A stretch of 64,000 bases of DNA from Sphingobium fuliginis (GTDB lineage: Bacteria > Pseudomonadota > Alphaproteobacteria > Sphingomonadales > Sphingomonadaceae), in assembly GCF_004152845.1 (NCBI RefSeq), contig NZ_SEON01000001.1, forward strand, positions 682,001 to 746,000, in the 5' to 3' direction. Below are positions 1-7,713 of the stretch, one piece after another. Numbering within the stretch: the stretch's first letter is position 1; every line of letters starts with the position of its first letter. A program made the translations under genes and the position numbers. The notes under the pieces were generated by a model, which saw only the letters and a program-made list of their open reading frames with translations, was not told where the DNA came from and searched no databases.

Positions 1-64
1 CATCAGCCATGACGCGCCGCCGCTGACCTAGCCAACCTCGCACACTAGGATGACGCCAGATGTC

Positions 65-87
65 AAAAACTACCCCCGAAAGGGGTA
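65..87 (-). terminator. Intrinsic terminator after the ParB-like gene
   Basis: On the minus strand a perfect 6-bp stem (TACCCC with GGGGTA, plus-strand positions 71-76 and 82-87) encloses a 5-nt loop and is followed by five T residues (plus-strand A65-69). It lies about 60 bp past the stop of the minus-strand gene ending at 149, which fits a rho-independent terminator for that gene. Confidence 0.6.
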
Positions 88-148
88 TTGACTGACACGT
101 TCCGCAAAGAGGCAGACGACGGATGACCGCCGCCTGCCATCGTCTCAA

Positions 149-1951
149 TCAAGCGGCTTGCTGGGCAGGTTCATCCTCGACCGGGTCATCATGTTCTTCG
201 CCGACCTCTGCGCCTTCCGGTTCAACCTGTTCCGGCTCGCCCACATCCTGCGCCTCCAGAAGTGGAGCCACCGTCCCCCACCGCTCGGCGCTACCGACGC
301 CGCCCCGATCGGTATAGGCGGACGGCGGAAAGACCATCCAGCGCGGCACCCAGCCATCGCGCTTCTCCCGACCATTGGCCCCGGCCAGACAATCCCGCAC
401 AATCTGCCGCTGCACCTTGGCGGTCGCTCCGGAATTGGCGGTTGCGGCTTCCTTCCCCGCCACATCGGCAAGGACATGGCCCATCACCTCCCGGTCGCGG
501 ATCAGGTCGAGCAGTGCGTCGTCCGCCTGCCAGCATGACGCCATGTCCACCTCAAGCTGAACGCCCAGCAGCTCGATCAGCGCCGATCCCGCTTCCAGCG
601 TCTCGCCCATGACGATAGCGAGGATGCCCAGCACCATGGCATCATCAAGCTCGAGCAGCCGCAGATAAAGCGGGATCAATTCCCTATCAAAACCCGCACC
701 CGTCACGGTCGGCGTGTCGGGATCGAGACCCAGCAGGTCGAGCGCGATCCGCCGCTCCTTGTCGAAATCGGCCTCCGACCTGCAATTCTCGACGCTCTCG
801 CTGATTGCATCGGTCGCCCCGCGCTGAGAGGCAACGTCGACCCGCCACAACGAAGAACCGGCAATGGAGTGGGCAACCATCAGCCGCAGGGCGATGGCAG
901 GCGCAGCCGCGACCTTGGCCCGCACGGCGGCATGACGATGCAGGTCGATATAGCTGGCCAGCGGCGCGGACAGTTCGGGGCGAACCGCTTTCGTCACGCT
1001 GCCGCCCTGTTCCAGCTTCCGCGCCTCCTTGAGGGTGATATAGCCCTCATGGAAACTGACGTCGCCGCCATACCCCATCGTCACATAAACGCGCCCACCC
1101 TTCGCCTTGGGGCAACGCTCATGCTCCCAACTGTGGAACAACTCGCCCCTCGCCATGACGGCAATGTCCTGCCACCCAGCGTCGCGCAGTGCCTCGACCT
1201 TCTCGGCAATCGCAGCCTCCTGCATCTGCCAGAAGAGGTCGGCATCGGCGAAATAGCTGTGGTCGCCAAACAGGTCAGCCAAGATCCCGCCCTTGTAATC
1301 CGCCGGGTCGAACAGCGCCTTGTCCGTCGCGATGGCACAGCCACCGAGCAGCCATGATTTCACATGATGCCCCATGGGCGGGCGGGCATCCTCATCGTCC
1401 AGCAGCGCCAGCCATTCGCGCTGCCGCGCCTTCGACGCCAAGGTCAGATGCCGAACGGTGACGGCATCGATCGTGTCGCTGCGATAGAGATTGCGGATGC
1501 GGGGCAGAAGATTGCCCAGTGCCAGCGTCCGCTTCACCTGCAATGCGGTGAGGCCGAAGGTCAGCGAAATATCCTCGGGCGACCGTCCCTCCTTGACCAG
1601 CCGGGTGAAGGTCTCCCAGCGCGTCACCTCATCGGGATCGAGCCGGGCGATATTCTCGATCAACGATGCTTCCAGCGCCGCTGCGTCGTCGCCCGCTTCC
1701 ATGATCGCGCAGCGCAAGGGGTCGACGCTCCCCTCCTCCTGCGCCACGATCAGCGCGGCATGATAGCGCCGCTTGCCCGCCACGATCTTATAGGTGGTGG
1801 GCGACCCATTCTGCCGCACGATCAGCGGCACCAGCACGCCCCGCGCCCGAACGGAGGGCAGAATGTTAGTCAGGTCCGGCGCCTTCTTCACGCCCCGCAT
1901 ATTGGCGGGTGAGACCGAGAGGCAGGCAATGTCGATATGCTTGAGTTCCAT
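149..1951 (-). CDS. ParB/RepB/Spo0J-like nuclease-domain protein (orphan)
   Basis: Protein of 600 residues. The N-terminal ~110 residues match the ParB/Spo0J CTP-binding fold: a PLIVR strand near residue 42, GKRRYHA at 59-65 (the GERR-like box), and LIENIARLDPDE near 97-108. A helix-turn-helix follows at about 124-145. The remaining ~450 residues have no motif I recognise. The length far exceeds chromosomal ParB (about 300 residues) and resembles the large ParB-like proteins of plasmids and integrative elements. No ParA is adjacent, so a role in partition is not shown; DNA binding or regulation within the element is equally possible. The start is supported by a GAGGAG box about 9 nt upstream. 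It sits on the presumed mobile-island side of the window. Confidence 0.8.
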   Translation of the reverse strand: MELKHIDIACLSVSPANMRGVKKAPDLTNILPSVRARGVLVPLIVRQNGSPTTYKIVAGKRRYHAALIVAQEEGSVDPLRCAIMEAGDDAAALEASLIENIARLDPDEVTRWETFTRLVKEGRSPEDISLTFGLTALQVKRTLALGNLLPRIRNLYRSDTIDAVTVRHLTLASKARQREWLALLDDEDARPPMGHHVKSWLLGGCAIATDKALFDPADYKGGILADLFGDHSYFADADLFWQMQEAAIAEKVEALRDAGWQDIAVMARGELFHSWEHERCPKAKGGRVYVTMGYGGDVSFHEGYITLKEARKLEQGGSVTKAVRPELSAPLASYIDLHRHAAVRAKVAAAPAIALRLMVAHSIAGSSLWRVDVASQRGATDAISESVENCRSEADFDKERRIALDLLGLDPDTPTVTGAGFDRELIPLYLRLLELDDAMVLGILAIVMGETLEAGSALIELLGVQLEVDMASCWQADDALLDLIRDREVMGHVLADVAGKEAATANSGATAKVQRQIVRDCLAGANGREKRDGWVPRWMVFPPSAYTDRGGVGSAERWGTVAPLLEAQDVGEPEQVEPEGAEVGEEHDDPVEDEPAQQAA

Positions 1952-2797
1952 GACTTTTACTCCTCTTGCACATACCCGGCCCCGGAAGGCGGGGTAGGCG
2001 GCAAGAGCGCACCGGCAGGCCCGGACAAGCGGCGGGCTGCATCCGAACGGACCGCAACGACAAGTGAAGGAGCCGCGCCAATGGCCGGCTTGCCGCCCGC
2101 CGCGACGGGCCTAGAGGGAAGCGACCGCCCACACCGCCTGGCCGAACCGGCCAACGCCATCGCTGCCCAGGCGATGTCCGCCTGCGATCCGCCCGGATCG
2201 CGCGTGAGCGATCAGCACCCGTCAGGGCCGAGACAGGCGAAGCTGGCTCGGTGGAGCGAAGCGGAATAGAGCGCGGCCCGAAAAGCGAGGCGTCCTTAAA
2301 TCATCCAAAGCAAAATAACTTACGGCTTATCCGACTTCCTGAAGAAGGCCATGAGAACATCATATGCCGAGGGATAGGCGGGCCATCGCCGAATTCAAGC
2401 GGTAATGCGGGGAACTCTTGCTGCGGATGTCGGTGGTGGTCAAGCGATGTCTGCATACCCGCTTTATCGCGGCGGCATACCGCCCACCAATGCCGCGACG
2501 GCAGCTTGGCGACCGCGCGCCATCTGAACTCCGAATCACCCGGCCGCTCTGGACCGTCCGACTTTCGCTCCCTTCACCTGCCATCGCAGAAAGTCTCGTC
2601 AGCCAAGCCGCAGCGGGCTTGGACTGATGAGGAAAAAATTATTTCACCCACGTCGTGGCGAGGCATGGACGCCCATGGCCGTCCATGGCCACATTGCCGA
2701 AAAGGTGTGTTGTCTCGAACACTTGACCCGATACCAGAGACCCACAATCCTGGAGCCCAAGCGCACAAAAACCCCGTCCAAGCTACAGGAATCTGTC
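1952..2797. other. Gene-poor interval of the mobile region
   Basis: About 850 bases lie between the divergent ParB-like and AlpA-like genes. Several short open frames cross it, but none gives a protein with recognisable motifs or a convincing ribosome-binding site, and the frames conflict. It must contain the promoters of both flanking genes. I see no repeat array or RNA gene in it. Confidence 0.5.
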
Positions 2798-3019
2798 ATG
2801 AGCTCACAGCAGCCTGATCGCATTCTTCCTATCAGTGCTGTGCTGGACCGCACCGGTCTCAGCCGGGCGACGCTCTACAGGAAAGTAGCGCGCGGGACTT
2901 TTCCACCACAGATCCACGTCGCGAACCGCAGCAAGGGATGGCAGGAATCCGCCGTCAATGACTGGCTCAAAAACCCGATGTTCTGGTCGCTTGATGACGC
3001 ATGCCAGAGGCAGTCATGA
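2798..3019 (+). CDS. AlpA-family helix-turn-helix regulator
   Basis: Small protein of 73 residues beginning MSSQQPDR. The pattern of a hydrophobic first helix (LPISAVLDRTGLSRATLYRKV), then G-T-F-P-P-Q-I, a basic turn and W-x-x-x-x-V-x-x-W near the C-terminus is that of AlpA/phage excisionase-type winged helix proteins (MerR-like fold). These bind DNA next to integrases and control excision or integrase expression. The ATG at 2798 is chosen because an AGGA lies 6 nt upstream and because the domain starts right after it; the frame is open further upstream without domain content. It is transcribed towards the integrase 600 bp away, consistent with a regulator of the same element. Confidence 0.85.
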   Translation: MSSQQPDRILPISAVLDRTGLSRATLYRKVARGTFPPQIHVANRSKGWQESAVNDWLKNPMFWSLDDACQRQS

Positions 3020-3217
3020 TCCCGGTGCTCAACCGTAGTACAAACATGCCGCTGGCGATCAAAAATCCTGACGAACACGGACAATCCAAGCTCGGAGAGC
3101 GAGAGTTGAGATCGGCCATGATACTGATGTTGGGAGACGCTGTCCCGCAATCTTCTAAACCGCTTTGCTCATGCAAGCTGTCGCCAAGTTACCCAATAGC
3201 ACCGAGCGTGCATCGAC

Positions 3218-3736
3218 ATGGCTAAAAATGACGCTTTCTACCCAGCGGTTGGCTCAACCGATGCGGCGGTCCTTCATCAGGGGTACACCGCTGGAACGAC
3301 GCGAGCTACGGAGCGCAAGCGACGCAGCGGTGACGGGCAGTCCGCAGGCCTGCCTGTCGGGACTAAAGGCGGCCCGACCTCCGGCACCGAGGGCGAGGAA
3401 TTGGTGCGTCGTGCAGTCGCTCGCGGTCCCGCCGTCGCTCTTCTCACACCATATGACATTCTATCGCGGCTCGGCATGACGAGTACCCATCCGGCAAAAT
3501 GGATGCGGCGTACCTTCGACAAATACGGCGTGCCTTACCTCCATGCGTGCGGAAAGACGCGCGCGACAGAGTCACAATATCAGCTGCTCTTGGAGAAGAT
3601 CACATGCTCTCCTTCCGTATCCGTGGGAAAAACGGGATTTACTATATCAGGGGAACAATCGCGCTCGGCCGCAAGCGGATCACCGTCAAGGAATTCAGTA
3701 CAGGAACGAGTGACCGCGATGCTGCATCGCACCTGA
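3218..3736 (+). CDS. Putative winged-helix/excisionase-like protein overlapping the integrase
   Basis: Open frame of 172 residues. Residues about 70-125 (LLTPYDILSRLGMTSTHPAK, then a WMRRTF turn, then a basic strand and a helix ending LLLEKI) look like a small DNA-binding helix-turn-helix. This is plausible for a directionality factor in front of an integrase. The first ~65 residues are low-complexity and basic, so the true start may be internal. The last ~45 residues overlap the integrase start in another frame (133-bp overlap) and lack structure. The gene may therefore once have ended earlier, or a frameshift may separate what was a fusion. No firm family assignment. Confidence 0.4.
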   Translation: MAKNDAFYPAVGSTDAAVLHQGYTAGTTRATERKRRSGDGQSAGLPVGTKGGPTSGTEGEELVRRAVARGPAVALLTPYDILSRLGMTSTHPAKWMRRTFDKYGVPYLHACGKTRATESQYQLLLEKITCSPSVSVGKTGFTISGEQSRSAASGSPSRNSVQERVTAMLHRT

Positions 3737-4641
3737 TGGCGGAATACGAGACGAAGCTGCGCCACCAGCTGATGTTCGGCCCCGCCGCGATCGTGGCGCA
3801 AGGCAAAATAGCTGACGCGTTTGAAAGCTACCTGACAAAGGCGAAGCCCCCCTGCCCGTCCGATGTCCTGCGCATCGGCAAGCTCAACGGATTGATCGGC
3901 GACTTTTCCCTGCGCGAGCCCAAGCAGGCGTGGGAACATTTTCGTCGCGCCTATCTGACCGGGCACGATCCGGCGGGCCAGGATCGCTATCGCTCAGTGT
4001 TCCAGGCGGCCATCAATGTCCATTACGACCTGCACGACCTTCCGCCCTTGCGCATCAAGGCCATCCCGTTCGACAATGAACGGGTGCGCTTTCTCAGCAG
4101 GGAAGACCGCGACCGGCTGATCGAGGCCTACTCACCACACATACAGCCGATCATCACCCTGCTCGCCTTCCATGGCCCACGCATCCAGACGGCATTGCAG
4201 CTCGTGTGGGGTGTCGAGGGCGTCGATATGGAGCAAGGATCGATCCGGCTTAACCACAGCAAGAATGCCGTCATCCGGTCCGTGCCGATGCATCCCCGCG
4301 TCATGGACGTCTTGCGTCCGATCTGGGAGAAGCGAGGGCAGCCGACAAAGGGGCATGTTTTCCTCAACCGGTTGGGCAAGCCCTATTCCGACACCCGCAA
4401 GGCGAAGATCCCCGGCGGCAACCCGATCAGGAACCAGCACGCCAGCGCTTGCAGGCGTGCCGAGATAGAGGATTTCACCGTCCATGACTGGCGCCACCAC
4501 TGGGCGTCCCACTGCGTCATGGCCGGGATCGACCTCATCACCATCATGAACATGGGCGGTTGGAAATCGCTCCGGATGGTGCAGCGCTACTCCAGCGTCA
4601 GTGTCGACCACATGCGTGAAGCTATAAACAAACTCAATTGA
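3604..4641 (+). CDS. Tyrosine recombinase / site-specific integrase
   Basis: Phage-type integrase of 345 residues from the ATG at 3604. The catalytic set is visible: Arg193 (HGPRIQTAL), Lys220 (NHSKNAV), His294 and Arg297 with His298 (HDWRHHWASH), Trp320 in the usual His/Trp position (GGWKS) and nucleophile Tyr329 (VQRYSSV). The N-terminal strand-rich part (RIRGKNGIYYIRGTI) is an arm-binding-like domain. The frame extends upstream to 3499, but that stretch lacks domain character and overlaps the preceding ORF. The enzyme presumably integrated the surrounding island. The capsule genes follow directly downstream on the same strand after 200 bp with no visible gene. Confidence 0.9.
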   Translation: MLSFRIRGKNGIYYIRGTIALGRKRITVKEFSTGTSDRDAASHLMAEYETKLRHQLMFGPAAIVAQGKIADAFESYLTKAKPPCPSDVLRIGKLNGLIGDFSLREPKQAWEHFRRAYLTGHDPAGQDRYRSVFQAAINVHYDLHDLPPLRIKAIPFDNERVRFLSREDRDRLIEAYSPHIQPIITLLAFHGPRIQTALQLVWGVEGVDMEQGSIRLNHSKNAVIRSVPMHPRVMDVLRPIWEKRGQPTKGHVFLNRLGKPYSDTRKAKIPGGNPIRNQHASACRRAEIEDFTVHDWRHHWASHCVMAGIDLITIMNMGGWKSLRMVQRYSSVSVDHMREAINKLN

Positions 4642-4845
4642 CGCCGCTGTAATGCAGTACCGGATTGCCGCGGTGAATGGCAAGCGTGCCCTGCGCTGGC
4701 CTAGGAGCGGCAGCCTAAGCGCCGACCATTTGAAAATCGACTTGGCAAATCGGACCTTTCCTCGCATGAAGCCCCAAGCTGGGTCGGTTCACGCGATGGT
4801 CGGATCGGACTCTCAATATCTGTCTTTTCTTAATTGATGTGAGTG

Positions 4846-5928
4846 ATGGCCAACAGATCCCTAAAAATTGTGCCGGTAATTCTGTCCGGCGGTTCCGGTA
4901 CGCGACTTTGGCCGGTCTCAACACCGGCGCATCCAAAGCAACTCCTTCCGCTAACCGCGGATGAAACTATGCTTCAGCTTACGATCAAACGGATCGAAGG
5001 CTTTAGCACTGCGCCGCTCGCCCCCCCAATCGTGGTAGCCAATGCCGCTCATGCGAGCCTCATCGAGGAGCAGATTACTCTTGCCGGGGTCAAGGATTAT
5101 CTCATCCTGCTCGAACCCTTCGGCCGTAACACGGCTCCTGCTATTGCGCTCGCGGCGCTAGAAACGCCAGCAAGCAATGCTATGCTTGTCATGCCGAGCG
5201 ATCACACGATCGCCGACCTGCCCTCCTTTCACACAGCCATCGCTCGCGCATTGCCGCTGGTGGCGAAAGGCTGGTTTGTCACCTTCGGCATCACGCCCGA
5301 TGCCCCGGAAACTGGCTATGGCTATATCAAAATGGGCGAGACCTGCGGCGACATGATCCATGAAGTCGTACGCTTCGTCGAAAAGCCCAATGCAGATCGC
5401 GCCGCTGAAATGCTGGCCGAGGGCAATCATGCCTGGAATGCCGGCATCTTCATGTTTCGCGCTGACGCCTATCTGGCTGCCTTGGAGCGCCATCAGCCCG
5501 ACATGCTCGCGGCGGTAAAGGCTTCGCTGGAAGGGGCAGAGCGGAATGGCTTGCATATCGCCCCCGACCCACAGGCCTTTGCCGCCTGTCCTTCGGACTC
5601 CGTCGATTATGCGATCATGGAACGGGAGGCCCGCGTGGCGTGCGTACCGGTCAATATGGGTTGGTCGGATGTAGGCAGCTGGGATTCCCTGCACAGCGTC
5701 AGTGCCAGAGACACGGACAATAACGCCGTTCGGGGCGAAGCGCTTCTACTGGGCGCTCAAAATTGCCTCGTCAACAGCGACGGCCCGCGAGTCACGCTGG
5801 TCGATGTCGACGATCTGATCGTCGTCGTTTCCCAGGGCGAGGTCATGATCCTGCGTCGGGGCGAATCCCAGAAGGTCCGCAAGGTGACCGAAGCGCTCAA
5901 AGCCGCGGTGTCCGTCACCCTCGCCTAA
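4846..5928 (+). CDS. manC: Mannose-1-phosphate guanylyltransferase
   Basis: Forms GDP-mannose from mannose-1-phosphate and GTP. The nucleotidyltransferase signature SGGSGTRLWP lies at residues 14-23, followed by HPKQLL. A second hallmark, FVEKP, sits near the middle, then WNAGIF and the metal/sugar region GWSDVGSWDS. At 360 residues it lacks the C-terminal mannose-6-phosphate isomerase module of bifunctional enzymes, which fits the separate manA at 29,342. An in-frame GTG three bases upstream (4843) could also be used; neither has a strong ribosome-binding site. It is 37 bp upstream of the phosphomannomutase gene and probably co-transcribed. Product feeds gmd at 13,724. Confidence 0.93.
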   Translation: MANRSLKIVPVILSGGSGTRLWPVSTPAHPKQLLPLTADETMLQLTIKRIEGFSTAPLAPPIVVANAAHASLIEEQITLAGVKDYLILLEPFGRNTAPAIALAALETPASNAMLVMPSDHTIADLPSFHTAIARALPLVAKGWFVTFGITPDAPETGYGYIKMGETCGDMIHEVVRFVEKPNADRAAEMLAEGNHAWNAGIFMFRADAYLAALERHQPDMLAAVKASLEGAERNGLHIAPDPQAFAACPSDSVDYAIMEREARVACVPVNMGWSDVGSWDSLHSVSARDTDNNAVRGEALLLGAQNCLVNSDGPRVTLVDVDDLIVVVSQGEVMILRRGESQKVRKVTEALKAAVSVTLA

Positions 5929-5965
5929 GCGCCGCCCGCCCCCTTTTCCGCAGGCTAATAAAAAT

Positions 5966-7453
5966 ATGATCCAGCCTATCTCGATCGCCGACCTGATGAC
6001 ACAATCAAGCGTCGCCTTTGGCACCAGCGGAGCGCGCGGCCTTGTCAGCGCGATGACAGACCGGATTTGCTTCGCCTATACCTGCGGATTTTTGCAGCAT
6101 CTGGAGGATATCGGGCAGTTCGCGCCGGGAGGCCATGTGGCGATCGCCGGCGATCTGCGCCCCTCTTCCCCGCGCATCATGGCCGCCTGCGCCGCCGCGA
6201 TTCGCCATAAGGGCGGGCGGGTCGACTTTTGCGGCTTCGTTCCCACCCCTGCCGTGGCGGCCTATGGCTTTGAGCGAAAGATCGCGTCGCTGATGGTGAC
6301 AGGAAGTCATATCCCTGACGACCGCAACGGCATCAAGTTCAACCGCGCCGATGGCGAGGTGCTGAAGTCGGACGAACTGGGAATCCGTGCCCAGGACGTC
6401 GTTCTTCCCAACATATTCGATGATCAGGACATGTTGCGGGAGGCTGCCCCGCTCGATCCGCTCATCGACGTCGCGACCGCCTATATCTCCCGCTATGTCG
6501 ATGCCTTCGGACCGAGGGCGCTAGAGGGGCTGAAACTCGGAATCTACGAACATTCAGCCGTCGGTCGCGACATTCTGGCGGAGCTGGTCAAACAATTGGG
6601 GGGAGAAGTTCATCAGCTTGGCCGATCGGAAAGCTTCATTCCGGTCGATACCGAGGCCGTCCGACCGGAAGACCAGGCGCTTGCCCGTCAATGGGCCGCA
6701 GAACTGCAGCTTGACGCCATTCTCTCAACGGACGGGGATTCGGATCGGCCATTACTGGCTGACGAGAGCGGCGCATGGATCCGCGGCGATATATTGGGCA
6801 TATTATGCGCCCGGGCGCTTCGTATTAAGGCGGTCGCAACGCCGGTCAGCTGCAACAGCGCGGTCGAATTGTCGGGTCTGTTCGATATGGTGCGCCGTAC
6901 CCGCATCGGATCGCCCTTCGTCATCGAAGCGATGAACGCCCTGAGCGCCGAGGGGCAGGCCACGGTCTGCGGCTATGAAGCCAATGGCGGCTTTCTTCTG
7001 GGCTCGGCGATCAATGTCGAGAACAGGCGCCTTGCGGCGTTGCTCACACGAGACGCAATGTTGCCCATCATCGCCACGCTGTCCGATGCGCGGCACCAGG
7101 GCCTGCCTCTGTCAGCGCTTCAGGCCCAATTGCCGGCGCGCTATACCTTCAGCGAGCGGCTACAAAATCATCCCACTGCTCAGAGCCAAGCGCTGATCGC
7201 CCATCTGCAGGAGGGCGATCAAAATGCGATCCTAGCGCGCCTGACGCACATGTTCGGCGGCATCGCGGGGACTGCCGACTCTGTCGACACGACAGACGGG
7301 CTGCGTATCCGCTTCGACAGCGGCGACATCATTCATCTGCGCCCCAGCGGCAATGCGCCGGAACTGCGCTGCTACACCGAAAGTGCTACGCCTGAACGCG
7401 CAGCTTGGCTCAACACAGCAGTGTTGCGGATGTATCGCTCCGGTTACCCTTGA
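5966..7453 (+). CDS. manB: Phosphomannomutase (alpha-D-phosphohexomutase family)
   Basis: Interconverts mannose-6-phosphate and mannose-1-phosphate. The phosphoserine loop TGSHIP at residues 112-117 (Ser114), the metal-binding loop DGDSDRP at 256-262, the sugar-binding GYEANGGF segment and the C-terminal phosphate-binding RPSGNAPELR are all present, in the right order. The 495-residue length is normal. The sugar-binding loop reads YEANGG rather than GEESG, the form typical of proteobacterial phosphomannomutases acting on mannose. It follows manC on the same strand. The downstream neighbour is a dead IS110 piece, so the transcript probably ends near 7,480. Confidence 0.9.
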   Translation: MIQPISIADLMTQSSVAFGTSGARGLVSAMTDRICFAYTCGFLQHLEDIGQFAPGGHVAIAGDLRPSSPRIMAACAAAIRHKGGRVDFCGFVPTPAVAAYGFERKIASLMVTGSHIPDDRNGIKFNRADGEVLKSDELGIRAQDVVLPNIFDDQDMLREAAPLDPLIDVATAYISRYVDAFGPRALEGLKLGIYEHSAVGRDILAELVKQLGGEVHQLGRSESFIPVDTEAVRPEDQALARQWAAELQLDAILSTDGDSDRPLLADESGAWIRGDILGILCARALRIKAVATPVSCNSAVELSGLFDMVRRTRIGSPFVIEAMNALSAEGQATVCGYEANGGFLLGSAINVENRRLAALLTRDAMLPIIATLSDARHQGLPLSALQAQLPARYTFSERLQNHPTAQSQALIAHLQEGDQNAILARLTHMFGGIAGTADSVDTTDGLRIRFDSGDIIHLRPSGNAPELRCYTESATPERAAWLNTAVLRMYRSGYP

Positions 7454-7621
7454 TCTGAAATTCGGTCGCCTGATCGGACAGGGAATACAAGGCTTGCAGG
7501 GCTAGGATTTTGGTAGTGCTCCGGTGAGGGCAGTGATGAGGTGGACGGCCCCCCACCTAACGGCATCGAGTCGTGCCATGATGGTGCTGTCATCGACCAT
7601 CAGAAGGAAGGAGCCGCCCAC

Positions 7622-7705
7622 ATGGAGATTACCACGATCGGACTGGATATCGCGAAGAACGTTTTTCAGGTTCATGGCATCGATGACGAGGGCGCCCGAG
7701 AAAGG
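7622..7705 (+). pseudogene. IS110-family transposase N-terminal remnant
   Basis: Encodes MEITTIGLDIAKNVFQVHGI followed by DDEGA, the conserved N-terminus of IS110/IS1111 DEDD transposases, including the first catalytic Asp in GLDIAK. Similarity stops abruptly near 7,705 and the rest of the ~340-residue protein is absent. About 140 bp upstream (from roughly 7,480) looks like the non-coding leader of the same element. The break abuts the 3' end of the convergent capsule gene ending at 7,714, marking an old deletion or insertion junction. Confidence 0.75.
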
Positions 7706-7713
7706 TTTCACTG

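Noticed and set aside
1937..2817. Several short open frames between the ParB-like and AlpA-like genes
   Set aside because: Conflicting frames, no motifs, no good ribosome-binding sites.
4642..4842. Possible attachment site directly after the integrase
   Set aside because: No tRNA-like segment or repeat shared with the fragment at 25,200 was found there.
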